Source of the DNA: CAIYUC01 sp963682005
Lineage (GTDB): Bacteria > Bacteroidota > Bacteroidia > Bacteroidales > FEN-979
Direction: 5' to 3'
Assembly (NCBI GenBank): GCA_963682005.1
Contig: OY820914.1
Location: forward strand, 4,712,001 to 4,776,000
DNA length: 64,000 bases
Positions 1-8,632 of the stretch are shown here, one piece after another. Numbering within the stretch: the stretch's first letter is position 1; every line of letters starts with the position of its first letter. A program made the position numbers and the translations under genes. The notes under the pieces were generated by a model. It was given only the letters and a program-made list of their open reading frames with translations, made no database searches and was not told the origin of the DNA.

Positions 1-443
1 CTGCACGCCATATAGCAAAAAACATGGTTGCAGCAGGCATTGCCGACCAGGTGCTGATCCAGGTGGCCTATGCCATTGGTATTGCCCAGCCTGTGGGGGT
101 TTATGTAAATACATATGGCACTTCCAAAGTGAAGAACGCCAAGGGAAACCTCCTTACCGACAGTGAAATTGCAAAAAAAATACAAAAGGTGTTTGACCTT
201 CGTCCCTATGCGATCATTCAACGGTTTGGACTGAAAAACCCGATCTTCCTGAAGACAGCATCCTACGGGCATTTCGGCAGGGATCCGTTCCTGGAGGATG
301 TAGAGGTGTATTATCCTGTAAAAGGGGCCAAAACGGGAAAATCAAGCGGCAACGGCAAAACAGTTTACCTGAAAAAGGTAGAGTTCTTTGCCTGGGAAAA
401 AACCGACTACGTTGACAAACTGAAAAAGGAATTCGGACTCTAA
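1..443 (+). CDS. metK: S-adenosylmethionine synthetase, C-terminal part (cut by window edge)
   Basis: This is the 3' end of methionine adenosyltransferase, which makes S-adenosylmethionine from methionine and ATP in the cytosol. The reading frame is open to the left edge. The first visible residues read ARHIAKNMVAAGIADQ, matching the family's conserved YxARxxAKNxVAAGLA block, so the ATG at 24 is an internal methionine and not the start. Further family signatures follow: an IGxAxPVGVYVNTYGT-like segment, and a SYGHFGRD-like motif (here ASYGHFGRD) before a C-terminal FxWE. About 147 residues are visible, roughly the last third of a protein of about 420. The assignment is firm. Nothing can be said about its promoter or upstream neighbour. 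Confidence 0.95.
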   Translation, partial: ARHIAKNMVAAGIADQVLIQVAYAIGIAQPVGVYVNTYGTSKVKNAKGNLLTDSEIAKKIQKVFDLRPYAIIQRFGLKNPIFLKTASYGHFGRDPFLEDVEVYYPVKGAKTGKSSGNGKTVYLKKVEFFAWEKTDYVDKLKKEFGL

Positions 444-508
444 CCCGGATTTCTTTCTGTCAATCTAAATTTTTCACTCATAATTCCGGATTTTCCGATC
501 TACTTCGC

Positions 509-516
509 TAACTTTG
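509..516 (+). promoter_or_regulatory. Bacteroidota -7 promoter box before the CYTH gene
   Basis: TAACTTTG matches the Bacteroidota TAnnTTTG -7 consensus exactly and lies 28 bp before the ATG at 545. No clear TTTG -33 box is visible at the usual distance. Confidence 0.5.
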
Positions 517-544
517 AATATTAATATTCATTGGGGAGAAAGCT

Positions 545-1012
545 ATGCCAGTTGAAACTGAACGCAAGTTCCTGGTCAGGAAAGACCTCTGGTATGCTCT
601 TGCAAAGCCTGCCGGCATTGATATACGCCAGGGTTATCTTGTTACTAAACCGGAAATGACGATCCGGGTAAGGATAACTGATACGGAAGCATGGATTACC
701 ATCAAGGGTGCCGCTCAACAAGGGTCAAGGCAGGAATTTGAATATTCCATACCGCACAATGAAGCTGTCGAGATCCTCGATTCATTTACTTCCGCGAAAA
801 TTGAGAAAACCAGGTACAGGATTGATTTCGCTGGTAAAACATGGGAAGTGGATGAGTTCTTCGGCCAAAACGACGGCCTGGTGATCGCAGAGATCGAACT
901 TGACAGGATAACAGACGAAGTTGAATATCCACACTGGCTTGGCGAAGAGGTAACGGAAGATCACCGGTACAGCAATTCAGCCTTGTCTGAACATCCTTTC
1001 TTATCCTGGTAA
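545..1012 (+). CDS. CYTH domain protein (triphosphate tunnel metalloenzyme)
   Basis: The protein has 155 residues. It opens with the CYTH hallmark ExExK (ETERKF at residues 4-9), followed by alternating charged strand motifs (IRVRIT, WITIKG, EFEYSIP, TRYRIDF, WEVDEFFG, LVIAEIEL). These are the strands that build the tunnel of triphosphate tunnel metalloenzymes. In bacteria this small single-domain form is usually an inorganic triphosphatase; some members are adenylate cyclases. The sequence does not separate these. It is probably cytosolic, as no signal peptide is seen. An upstream TAACTTTG box suggests its own promoter. The ATG at 545 places the ExExK motif at the usual N-terminal position. 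Confidence 0.88.
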   Translation: MPVETERKFLVRKDLWYALAKPAGIDIRQGYLVTKPEMTIRVRITDTEAWITIKGAAQQGSRQEFEYSIPHNEAVEILDSFTSAKIEKTRYRIDFAGKTWEVDEFFGQNDGLVIAEIELDRITDEVEYPHWLGEEVTEDHRYSNSALSEHPFLSW

Positions 1013-1063
1013 AAGATGTTGTTGGTCACTGGACGGGAATTCCTTCAAAATCTAGAAAAAACA

Positions 1064-1125
1064 ACCGCTAAGACACGAAGACGCAAAAGCCTTTTATAAC
1101 TTTTGTGTCTTCATGTCTTAGCGGT
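1064..1125. repeat. Octamer-type inverted repeat between convergent genes
   Basis: Two 26 bp arms (1064-1089 and 1100-1125) are reverse complements with two mismatches, separated by about 10 bp. Each arm reads as degenerate 8-mers (gctaagac, acgaagac, gcaaaagc). It lies between two convergent genes and could fold into a long hairpin acting as a bidirectional terminator. It belongs to the period-7/8 array class seen across the window. Confidence 0.8.
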
Positions 1126-1170
1126 GAATTTACTATGTAAGGCTACCGCCTGTTATTTCTGATTACCGGA

Positions 1171-1905
1171 TCAATGCTGGACCGTCAGTTTTTTAGTAAC
1201 CACCGGTTGGCCATTTTCAACAATGGAAATGAAATAGATACCGTTGGACAGACCGGCAGTTGACATGCTCATCCTACCCGAAGCCTGGGGAAGGCTGGCC
1301 TGGTTAACCACTACTCCCAGCAGATTGCGGATCACGAGTGTTGCGGAACTTCCGTTTGGATAAACGTAATCTACATTTGTAATTGAATTTGATGGATTCG
1401 GGAAGACTGACAGGGAATAATCCTTGTTGTCTGACACATTTGCAACACCCTGTACCCTGGTATCGAATTTCACGTTATAACAAACGCTGTCGGTGGGATT
1501 GTTCGCAACAAAGAACACGTAGCGAATGTGAGTAACACCAACAGAATCATAGGGTGAATAATGCCCTGAAAAATCAAAATGATTGGTTTCCATGCTATGT
1601 ATATAGATCGGGGTCGGAGATTCGTACACGCCGCTGCCAAAGCATAAATACCAGCAGAAATAATTATCCGTACCGTGAATTTTTGAGATTTCAACTTTCT
1701 TCACTTTCACCGGCAATGAATCCGGGGAGTTGTTTGTAACGAAAACATAAGTATCAAGAGAAAGTGCAGACGGCAACGCGGACACTGTGATTGTGGTATC
1801 ATTTGGAACCGCTCCTGTACTGTCCGACAATGTCAGGTGCATTTGCGAGAATCCATAAAATGAAACGATGCCCAGAAGGTAAGCTAAAAGTAAAATTTTC
1901 TTCAT
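1171..1905 (-). CDS. Secreted protein with T9SS type A sorting domain, unknown function
   Basis: I chose the start at 1905 (MKKILLLAYLLG), which begins a typical Sec signal peptide. The upstream in-frame ATG at 1947 overlaps a likely -7 promoter box and would spoil the signal. The mature region of about 150 residues is not recognisable. The last 75 residues form a T9SS type A sorting domain: YSLSVFPNPSN, then ATLVIRNLLG, SNGIYFISI and a basic end (TKKLTVQH). It is therefore expected to cross the outer membrane by type IX secretion, with the tail cleaved by PorU. It is divergent from the Omp28-like gene, and both have -7 boxes in the shared intergenic region. Confidence 0.8.
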   Translation of the reverse strand: MKKILLLAYLLGIVSFYGFSQMHLTLSDSTGAVPNDTTITVSALPSALSLDTYVFVTNNSPDSLPVKVKKVEISKIHGTDNYFCWYLCFGSGVYESPTPIYIHSMETNHFDFSGHYSPYDSVGVTHIRYVFFVANNPTDSVCYNVKFDTRVQGVANVSDNKDYSLSVFPNPSNSITNVDYVYPNGSSATLVIRNLLGVVVNQASLPQASGRMSMSTAGLSNGIYFISIVENGQPVVTKKLTVQH

Positions 1906-1944
1906 ATGAAATGATTTTATGTTAAGATTGGATTGAACAATATG

Positions 1945-1952
1945 CAAAGGTA
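1945..1952 (-). promoter_or_regulatory. -7 promoter box for the minus-strand T9SS protein
   Basis: On the minus strand this reads TACCTTTG, an exact TAnnTTTG match. It lies about 40 bp before the chosen start at 1905 and overlaps the longer alternative start, which argues against that alternative. Confidence 0.5.
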
Positions 1953-2023
1953 AAAATTCTAAATCAAATTGCTTTCACTTGTTTAAAATTTCACGATAAA
2001 TATCTTATCCATAGATTTTTTTG

Positions 2024-2031
2024 TACTTTTG
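2024..2031 (+). promoter_or_regulatory. -7 promoter box for the Omp28-like gene
   Basis: TACTTTTG matches TAnnTTTG exactly, 38 bp before the ATG at 2070. The -33 region is not clear. Confidence 0.45.
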
Positions 2032-2069
2032 AACCATCCATTTCATTTTTAATTTTAAATTCTGACACC

Positions 2070-3755
2070 ATGAAAAAAATTACACTTTTTGTTGGGCTTT
2101 TCCTTTGTGTAACGCTTCTATACAGCCAGAGCACGAGATTGGTCCTGCATGAGGAATTCACTCAAAGCAATTGCGGGCCTTGCGCCAGTGCCAATCCGAC
2201 ATTTCATACCTGGCTTACTGCCCATCCTGATGTTTTTACGGAAATTTTTTACCATGTCTGGTGGCCTTCCCCCAATAATGACCCCATGTACCTTCAGAAC
2301 ACTGTTGATAATGGAGCAAGGACAGGCCTGTACGGGGTAAATGCTGTTCCCCACGCCGTTGTTGACGGAAATGTTTTCTCCGGAAATGGCGGCTCTTTGC
2401 AATGGTCTACCATTCAGAACCGGCAGGCGGTCCCTTCCCCTTTTGAAATGAACCTCAAACAGGAGCTCAATGCCGCTAACGACACCATTTTTCTGACCAT
2501 GGTTGCCAAGGCAACAATGAATGTCACAGGATTGATGGCTGCACATAATGTCGTGATTGAAAAGCACATTCATTTTAATTCAGCACCCGGCTATAACGGC
2601 GAAAAGGATTTCTACATGGTCATGAAGAAAATGCTTCCGACCAATGCAGGAACCCTTCTTCCATCTTCCATGTCCAACGGGGATTATATGATCATCGAAA
2701 CCGCATGGAAACTTGCCAATGTTTATGACATGAGCCAGCTTGCTGCTGTTGGCTTCATTCAGAACAAGACGACCAAAGAAGTACATCAGGCTGCCAACAG
2801 TTCCACCGATGCTTTGGTTATGCCCTACGACAATGACCTCCAGGTGCTCAACATCTCGGATGTGCCTACTGCCATCTGCAACGGAACAATAACCCCTGTT
2901 GTCAAGGTCAGGAACAATGGCAACAATGATGTTTCCACATTCCACATTAAATACCAGGTAAATGATGGCCCGGTTGGTGACTTTACATGGAACGGGACCA
3001 TTACCACCCTGCAGAAAGCAACGGTGACACTTCCGGAGATCACGTTCACACCGTTACCCGTAAATACCCTGAAAGTTTATTCGGTCAGCCCGAACAGCGT
3101 TAATGATCAATATCCGAAAAACGACACCTCCATATTCACAATCACCTCTGCAGCCTCTGCATCAAAAGCCTTGTACCTGCTTATTCTTACCGACAACATG
3201 CCGACCGAAACCACCTGGGATGTAAGGTCATCTTCCGGTGCGGTCATAAAAAGCGGTGGACCCTATACGATTGTAAATCACCTGTACCGTGATACTGTTC
3301 GTGTTACAAATCCTGATTGCTACAGGTTTACAATGTATGATGCAGGCGGAAACGGTATTTGCTGTGTTAACGGAAGCGGGCAGTATTTCCTGGCCGATTC
3401 GGCCGATGCAAACCTGATCATTGCACAGGGTGGTGAGTTTGGCTCTTCTGATTTTGCTGATTTCAAGCTTGTGGGTGTGGGCATTGAAAGCCATGATATG
3501 ACCACCGGGATCAGTGTTTACCCGAATCCTTTCACCGGGAATACAACGGTATCGTTCTACCTCGGATCACAAACAAACGTGAAGTTCATGGTAACAAACC
3601 CTGCCGGACAGGTCGTCAGGTCAGAAAACAAGGGAATGCTCAGTGCCGGGAAACATGACGTTATGCTTGATGCATCCAGCCTGGCACCAGGGGTTTATGT
3701 TCTGCAAATTCAGACTGGTTCTGATGTTATGACAAGAAAGATCACCATCAGGTAA
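2070..3755 (+). CDS. Omp28-related protein with T9SS sorting domain
   Basis: The protein has 561 residues. A signal peptide (MKKITLFVGLFLCVTLLYSQ) is followed by HEEFTQSNCGPCASANP, the thioredoxin-like N-terminal motif of the Omp28 family with its CxxC pair (CGPC). The middle carries CARDB-like beta domains (for example the segment after DLQVLNISDVP). The end is a type A sorting domain: ISVYPNPFTG, PAGQVVRSE, LAPGVYVLQIQ and a basic terminus (MTRKITIR). It is probably surface-exposed or released after type IX secretion. The CGPC pair suggests a thiol or redox role, but the function of the family is not established. It has its own promoter-like box. Confidence 0.85.
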   Translation: MKKITLFVGLFLCVTLLYSQSTRLVLHEEFTQSNCGPCASANPTFHTWLTAHPDVFTEIFYHVWWPSPNNDPMYLQNTVDNGARTGLYGVNAVPHAVVDGNVFSGNGGSLQWSTIQNRQAVPSPFEMNLKQELNAANDTIFLTMVAKATMNVTGLMAAHNVVIEKHIHFNSAPGYNGEKDFYMVMKKMLPTNAGTLLPSSMSNGDYMIIETAWKLANVYDMSQLAAVGFIQNKTTKEVHQAANSSTDALVMPYDNDLQVLNISDVPTAICNGTITPVVKVRNNGNNDVSTFHIKYQVNDGPVGDFTWNGTITTLQKATVTLPEITFTPLPVNTLKVYSVSPNSVNDQYPKNDTSIFTITSAASASKALYLLILTDNMPTETTWDVRSSSGAVIKSGGPYTIVNHLYRDTVRVTNPDCYRFTMYDAGGNGICCVNGSGQYFLADSADANLIIAQGGEFGSSDFADFKLVGVGIESHDMTTGISVYPNPFTGNTTVSFYLGSQTNVKFMVTNPAGQVVRSENKGMLSAGKHDVMLDASSLAPGVYVLQIQTGSDVMTRKITIR

Positions 3756-3761
3756 CGTATA

Positions 3762-4850
3762 TTAAAAGTTATGCGGAATGCGGATCTCAACCGCACCGAC
3801 ACCATATTTCTGCATGGGGGCGTCGAACACTTCGATGCCCCCATATTCTTTAAGCAGATCGAGGATCTTTTCCCGGAGAATTCCATTACCTACGCCGTGG
3901 ATGACCACAATCTTCCTGAAATGATTGACGATGGCGCTTTCAAGACAACGGATGAAATATCCTTTCTGGAATTCCAGGATCTCGGCATTATCAAGATTTG
4001 AATAATCCTCGATCAACTCATGGATATGAAGATCAACTTCCGCTTCACGCTGATCAGTCTGGTGCATGAATATCAGGTCAGCTTTCTTGCCTGGCACCCT
4101 GTCGGGATCTGCAGAATCCGGAATTTTCGGTTCCGTTTTGCTTTTCACGGGAAAACCCGCTATGGAAACTACTTTCACAACAATGCCTTTTCCTTCGATA
4201 TAGGCCGATTCCCGGTAGCTTCCCTCGGTAAAGAACGTCGCCCCTTTTACGGAGATCTCCGCATTGAATGGTGGCATCAGTTCGCCGGAACTATTTTTAT
4301 GAAAAAGAAACTGGATGAATCCTTCAGTCCATTGCCCGATTTCCTCACGCTCAATGGTCGTAAGCAGCAACATTGAACCGGGGAAAACAGATCCGTAATC
4401 CACACCGGAATAAACATCTTTCTCAACTCTGCGAATAAAATTGTAGAGCAGATCAAATGAAGTATTGTTAATGAGGAAAACATCAAGCAGTCCGGTGATA
4501 AGCCATTTCTGATCGTGAGGAACGAATGCAAGAAAAATATCCTCGCTTTTCCTGTTTTTCACAACACCATGGGGCAATTCCTTCATCCGGTCATCCGATG
4601 ATTCCACCTCCACCTTGTCTTCTTCTTCCTTAACTTTATTTTCCATGGAAATTCCAACATTATAGTTTTCATTGAAGAAACGGGCACCGGGTTCGTTATC
4701 ATCTATCCTGATAAGTTCACTGATCATCGTGGGTATTTCGAAACCACCTTCAACAGCCACACTGACCATCCGGCTATCGATGATCTTCGTTATAAACCCA
4801 CCGCCTTTCCTGTCAAGGAATTTAACTTTATCGCCTACTTTCAGATTCAT
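3762..4850 (-). CDS. DUF2027 / Smr domain protein
   Basis: The protein has 362 residues in three parts. The N-terminal 50 residues are a small beta domain (MNLKVGDKVKFLDRKGGG) typical of DUF2027 proteins. The central region (about 95-230) forms the DUF2027 core. The C-terminal 90 residues are an Smr domain with the VDLHIHEL start (about residue 272) and the signature HGVGNGILR at 318-326. Smr domains bind or nick nucleic acids in the MutS2/Smr family, and some cleave mRNA on stalled ribosomes. The exact substrate of this Bacteroidota architecture is not known. It has no signal peptide, so it is cytosolic. It is convergent with the Omp28-like gene, 6 bp apart. Confidence 0.88.
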   Translation of the reverse strand: MNLKVGDKVKFLDRKGGGFITKIIDSRMVSVAVEGGFEIPTMISELIRIDDNEPGARFFNENYNVGISMENKVKEEEDKVEVESSDDRMKELPHGVVKNRKSEDIFLAFVPHDQKWLITGLLDVFLINNTSFDLLYNFIRRVEKDVYSGVDYGSVFPGSMLLLTTIEREEIGQWTEGFIQFLFHKNSSGELMPPFNAEISVKGATFFTEGSYRESAYIEGKGIVVKVVSIAGFPVKSKTEPKIPDSADPDRVPGKKADLIFMHQTDQREAEVDLHIHELIEDYSNLDNAEILEFQKGYFIRCLESAIVNHFRKIVVIHGVGNGILREKILDLLKEYGGIEVFDAPMQKYGVGAVEIRIPHNF

Positions 4851-4864
4851 TTGTGTGGTATTTA

Positions 4865-5008
4865 GTGATCAGGTAACAAGGTCACAGGGTGACAAAGTCA
4901 CAAATTACGAGGGTTTCACATTTTCGCTACCGTCATTCCAGTGAAAGCGTCAACTCCATTTCGCTATTTCACTACTTCGCTACTTCGACACTTCGCTACC
5001 TTGTGATT
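4865..5008. repeat. Degenerate octamer array with a gtcattcc core
   Basis: The stretch reads as consecutive 8-mers: gtgatcag, gtaacaag, gtcacagg, gtgacaaa, gtcacaaa, and later ttcgctat, ttcactac, ttcgctac, ttcgacac, ttcgctac. Between the two halves sits a core containing gtcattccagtgaaagcg, related to the cores at 19211-19243 and 61780-61812. It fills most of the 373 bp gap between the DUF2027-Smr gene and the porin gene; the rest holds the porin promoter. Confidence 0.8.
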
Positions 5009-5165
5009 GCAAAGATAGAGATATTCGGATTCCGGCCGGGATGGAAACGATTGCACCTACATTCGTACACGCAACGGGTCTCCTATTGTTAATTATTAAC
5101 AAGCATACTTTATTGTTTATTAATTCATTATGAAATATTTTCGAAGAAATTATTCATTTTTTTTA

Positions 5166-5195
5166 TTTGCCTTTTAAAAAAGATTTTCTAACTTG
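5166..5195 (+). promoter_or_regulatory. Promoter of the FadL-GDSL operon
   Basis: TTTG at 5166-5169, a 19 bp spacer, then TAACTTGC at 5189. The spacing fits Bacteroidota promoters and the -7 box deviates only at its end. Predicted transcription starts near 5202, downstream of the in-frame ATG at 5167, which supports the start at 5224. Confidence 0.5.
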
Positions 5196-5223
5196 CGCCG
5201 CTATTAACCAAAAAAAAACAATT

Positions 5224-6471
5224 ATGAGGAAAGTTACATTTCTGCTGTTATTCGTTTGTATAGCAGCAATGACATCGTATGCCGGGGGTTACCAGGTCGG
5301 GTTGCATAGCACCCGCAACATTGGGATGGGCCTTATCGGTACATCGCTTAGTTATGATGCCAGCACCATGTTTTACAACCCCGGGGGTTCTCCGTTCATC
5401 AATGAGAAATTCAGTTTCTCCGGTGGTGTGACGTTTCTGATGGCAAGAACAACGTACCAGGCAAACAATGAAGCTTACCAGGAACATATCAACCATGAAC
5501 TGAATTACCCTTTTTATCTTTATGGTGCTTTCAAACCCACCAAGGATCTCAGTGTCGGGATCGCTGTGAATACACCCTATGGGCTCAGCATGTCATGGCC
5601 CGATGACTGGAAAGGGCGCTACCTGATCCAGAATATTTCCTTCAGCGCAATAACCATTCAGCCGACAGTTGCTTACAAATTCAAGGATATCATAGGCATC
5701 GGCGCCGGATTTGTCATTTCAACCGGAAATGTCAACCTCAATAAAGCCGTTCCGCTGAATTCCGCTGACGGTGGTGATGGGAAAGTAAATATTAAAGGTG
5801 GTACGACCAACTTCGGATTCAATGCGGGTGTAATGGTACATCCGATGAAAGGACTCAGCATTGGTGTTGATTACCGGTCAAAGATCGACATGAAAGTTGA
5901 AGATGCCGATGCCAAATTCACGGTTCCTTCATCGTTGGCAGCCAATTTCCCGGACAACAAAGTTGATGTGACTTTACCGATGCCGGCAAACCTCGATTTC
6001 GGAATTTCATACGAGATCAATGACAAGATCATGGTCGGTCTCGGGCTGAATTATGTTTTCTGGGATGTATATGACTCCCTTGTTTTCCATTTCCAGACAA
6101 CGACGGATGCTGTAGCTGCATCATCCGGTTCAGGAAAGTTTTACAAAAACAAACTGATCACCAGGATCGGGGCCCAATGGAAGATCAACAACATGTTCAC
6201 CGTCAGGGCCGGTGGTTATTATGATCCTACCCCCGTGCCTTCCGACTATCTTGACCCGATGTTACCGAGCACGAACGAGACCGGCCTTACCTGCGGAGTT
6301 TCCATATACCCGCTGAAAGGCTTAAGCATTGATGCGTCCTTTGAATACCTGATGGGACAAAAACGTGATGGAATTGCTTCACCCAACGTGAATCCCGGCG
6401 ATCATAATTTTGCCGGAACCTACAGTACAGCATTCTACATGCCTGGTATCGGTTTAACATATAATTTCTAA
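5224..6471 (+). CDS. OMPP1/FadL/TodX family outer membrane transport protein
   Basis: I start at 5224 (MRKVTFLLLFVCIAAMTSYAGG), giving a clean signal peptide of about 20 residues and a 415-residue protein. The mature N terminus (GGYQVGLHSTRNIGMG, then SYDASTMFYNPG) is the hatch region typical of FadL/OMPP1 proteins, which import long-chain fatty acids or other hydrophobic compounds across the outer membrane. The rest alternates beta strands and ends in an aromatic residue (YMPGIGLTYNF), as barrels do. It sits 19 bp upstream of a GDSL-type lipoprotein and is almost certainly cotranscribed with it. That pairing suggests release and uptake of acyl chains. The actual substrate is not visible. Confidence 0.9.
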   Translation: MRKVTFLLLFVCIAAMTSYAGGYQVGLHSTRNIGMGLIGTSLSYDASTMFYNPGGSPFINEKFSFSGGVTFLMARTTYQANNEAYQEHINHELNYPFYLYGAFKPTKDLSVGIAVNTPYGLSMSWPDDWKGRYLIQNISFSAITIQPTVAYKFKDIIGIGAGFVISTGNVNLNKAVPLNSADGGDGKVNIKGGTTNFGFNAGVMVHPMKGLSIGVDYRSKIDMKVEDADAKFTVPSSLAANFPDNKVDVTLPMPANLDFGISYEINDKIMVGLGLNYVFWDVYDSLVFHFQTTTDAVAASSGSGKFYKNKLITRIGAQWKINNMFTVRAGGYYDPTPVPSDYLDPMLPSTNETGLTCGVSIYPLKGLSIDASFEYLMGQKRDGIASPNVNPGDHNFAGTYSTAFYMPGIGLTYNF

Positions 6472-6490
6472 TCCCTAAAACACGTATATC

Positions 6491-7909
6491 ATGAAAAAAA
6501 TATTTTTTATCATATTGTCACTTGCATTTCTGACTGCCTGTGAGCGAAAAATTGATGAATTCTCCCCAACATCAAATGGTGTAGATTTTTCCAAATATGT
6601 TGCTGTCGGTAATTCACTGACCGCAGGTTATGCTGATGGTGCGCTCTACAATGGGATTAAGATCGGCCAGGATGCATCTTACGCCAATATTCTTGCCAAT
6701 CAGCTTAAGACCGTCGGACTTACCGGTTTCACGCAGCCATTGATCGGAACAACCGATGGCGTTGGATTTACCATGACCCAGCAAGGTCCGTATTTTACGA
6801 CCAAATTTACATTACAGTGGCTTCCATCATTTGACTGTAGCGGAAATCCAATTCCTGGTTCGGAAACTGTAAAGCCCTACCTGCTTAATCCTGCAGCAAA
6901 CCAGGCAACACTTGCCGGGATTCTCGGCACCAGGCCCGTAGATCCGGGTCCATACAATAATATGGGCGTACCCGGTGCCAGAGTTGTTGACCTGTTTACT
7001 CCAGGCTATGGCTCATCACAGGGGAATCCATATTTTGCGCGCTTTGCCACCAGCCCGATGACGCCTATTATTCATGATGCGCTGGTTCAGCAACCTACTT
7101 TTTTCAGCCTCTGGATCGGCAACAATGATGTCCTGCTTTCGGCCCTGGATGGTACAGATACGGAAATAACACCTTCAAATATATTCGAAATGGCATATCG
7201 TGCTGCCGTTGATTCACTTCTGAATTCGGGAAAATCTCCCAAAGGCGTGGTAGCCACCATCCCTGATGTAACTTCGATCCCATATTTTACCACCATTTCG
7301 TCACAGCTTCCATACAACGGAGTTTATATGGATTCGGCGCAGGCGGCTCTGACAAATTATGTTTATTTTGCTTCCGGACACTCGAATATCGTATGGAAAG
7401 CCGGGTATAATCCTTTCGTGATCACAAATTCAGCCGGCGACCTGGTTCAGATGGGCCCGGAAGATCTTTTCCTGCTCACATTACCAACCAGTAAACTAAA
7501 ATGCAATCTCATGGGAGTTGTTGATACCACAGTTCACCCGCTTCCTGTTCCCTATCCTATCCCAGGGAAATATGTTCTGCAGAAAAGTGAAATTGACAAT
7601 CTGCAGGCCAGTGTTAATGCATTCAATACGATCATAAAGAATGTTGCGAATGAAAAGAACCTTGCCCTGGTTGACATGAATGAAACACTGAAAGATTTTG
7701 CTTCCGGCATTACTTATGACGGCAATACCTTCAATTTGAATTTCGTGACCGGCGGTATGTTCTCCACTGATGGCATTCATCTCTGTCCTAGGGCGAATGC
7801 TGTTACTGCGAATTACTTTATCCAGGCCATAAACAGCAAATACGGGTGTAATATCCCGCAAGTGGATATTAATGAATACCCGGGATTGGTTTTCCCGAAT
7901 ACACATTAA
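6491..7909 (+). CDS. SGNH/GDSL hydrolase lipoprotein
   Basis: The protein has 472 residues. The N terminus is a lipoprotein signal with lipobox LTAC (Cys17). Block I of the SGNH fold is AVGNSLTAG with nucleophile Ser42. Block III is IGNND near residue 210. Block V is the catalytic pair in TDGIHLCP near 427-430. GDSL enzymes hydrolyse esters such as lipids and acetylated sugars; the substrate cannot be read here. It lies directly behind a FadL-type porin and before a strong terminator, so the two form a two-gene operon. It is probably anchored in the outer membrane, where it could free fatty acids for uptake. Confidence 0.9.
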   Translation: MKKIFFIILSLAFLTACERKIDEFSPTSNGVDFSKYVAVGNSLTAGYADGALYNGIKIGQDASYANILANQLKTVGLTGFTQPLIGTTDGVGFTMTQQGPYFTTKFTLQWLPSFDCSGNPIPGSETVKPYLLNPAANQATLAGILGTRPVDPGPYNNMGVPGARVVDLFTPGYGSSQGNPYFARFATSPMTPIIHDALVQQPTFFSLWIGNNDVLLSALDGTDTEITPSNIFEMAYRAAVDSLLNSGKSPKGVVATIPDVTSIPYFTTISSQLPYNGVYMDSAQAALTNYVYFASGHSNIVWKAGYNPFVITNSAGDLVQMGPEDLFLLTLPTSKLKCNLMGVVDTTVHPLPVPYPIPGKYVLQKSEIDNLQASVNAFNTIIKNVANEKNLALVDMNETLKDFASGITYDGNTFNLNFVTGGMFSTDGIHLCPRANAVTANYFIQAINSKYGCNIPQVDINEYPGLVFPNTH

Positions 7910-7927
7910 TTGAAACTTTATGCTTCT

Positions 7928-7963
7928 AAAACCGCCTCCGAATTTACGGTGGCGGTTTTTTTA
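7928..7963 (+). terminator. Rho-independent terminator of the FadL-GDSL operon
   Basis: A 13 bp stem (7928-7940 with 7947-7959, one mismatch) closes a 6-base loop and runs into a T tract (ggcggttttttt). It lies 19 bp after the GDSL stop codon. Confidence 0.88.
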
Positions 7964-7988
7964 TGCAAAAAGGAGGAATGGAGAATGA

Positions 7989-8564
7989 TTACAGGGATTC
8001 AAGAAACCGGTTCATGCGGGTGATTGCCTTCCCCCGGTGACTGATGCCGTTCTTCAGGTAGGCCGGCATTTCTGAAAAGGTTTGTTTGTATCCATCTGGC
8101 AGGAAGACCGGGTCATAGCCAAACCCTTCGTGCCCTCTTTTTTCTTCAATAATTGTCCCTTCCACTTTCCCTTCGAAGAGGTGCTCCTCCCCTTTGACGA
8201 TAAGGCAGACCACACAACGGAAACGGGCGCTCCTGTTTGAAGTGGATCCCATTTCCTCCAGGACTTTCACGATGTTGTCTTCAAAACTGCATTGTTCCCC
8301 GGCATAACGTGCTGAATAGACCCCCGGTCTGCCGTCAAGCACATCAATCTCCAGTCCGGTATCATCCGCAAAGCAATCCAGCCCGGTCTGATCAAAAACA
8401 AACCGGGCTTTCTGCCGGGCATTGCCTTCAATCGTTTCCTGGGTTTCAGGGATTTCGACATCAAATCCGATCTCCTTCAGGCTCCTGATGAGAATGCCGC
8501 CGCCGATAATTTCTCTAACTTCCCTTAATTTGTGTGCATTATTCGTTGCAAATACCAATTCCAT
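7989..8564 (-). CDS. rdgB: RdgB/HAM1 family non-canonical purine NTP pyrophosphatase
   Basis: The protein has 191 residues, the family's usual length. It hydrolyses dITP, dXTP and XTP to monophosphates, keeping deaminated purines out of nucleic acids. Visible motifs are the N-terminal FATNNAHKLREV (substrate loop), the ADDTGLEIDVLDGRPGVYSARYAG block around residues 66-88 with the catalytic acidic residues, and FGYDPVFLPDG followed by SHRGKA near the end. It lies downstream of ddl on the same strand with 58 bp between them, including a short hairpin. Cotranscription is possible. Confidence 0.95.
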   Translation of the reverse strand: MELVFATNNAHKLREVREIIGGGILIRSLKEIGFDVEIPETQETIEGNARQKARFVFDQTGLDCFADDTGLEIDVLDGRPGVYSARYAGEQCSFEDNIVKVLEEMGSTSNRSARFRCVVCLIVKGEEHLFEGKVEGTIIEEKRGHEGFGYDPVFLPDGYKQTFSEMPAYLKNGISHRGKAITRMNRFLESL

Positions 8565-8577
8565 CTAGATAAATTTA

Positions 8578-8590
8578 ACCCCTTCGGGGT
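8578..8590 (-). terminator. Small hairpin between ddl and rdgB (weak terminator candidate)
   Basis: ACCCC at 8578-8582 pairs with GGGGT at 8586-8590 over a TTC loop. On the minus strand it is followed by ttaaattt rather than a true T run. It may attenuate read-through from ddl into rdgB; it is too weak to call firmly. Confidence 0.3.
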
Positions 8591-8600
8591 GAAAATATAG

Positions 8601-8632
8601 TTCATTCTTCATTGCTCATTGCTCATTGCTTT
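8601..8632. repeat. Heptamer array overlapping the ddl stop codon
   Basis: Units ttcattc, ttcattg, ctcattg, ctcattg and similar give a 7 bp period. The ddl stop codon (8623-8625) lies inside the array, so the last codons of ddl are made of repeat sequence. Confidence 0.65.

Noticed and set aside
4020..4376. Plus-strand ORF within the DUF2027-Smr region
   Set aside because: It lies wholly on the opposite strand of a well-supported gene and has no recognisable motif.
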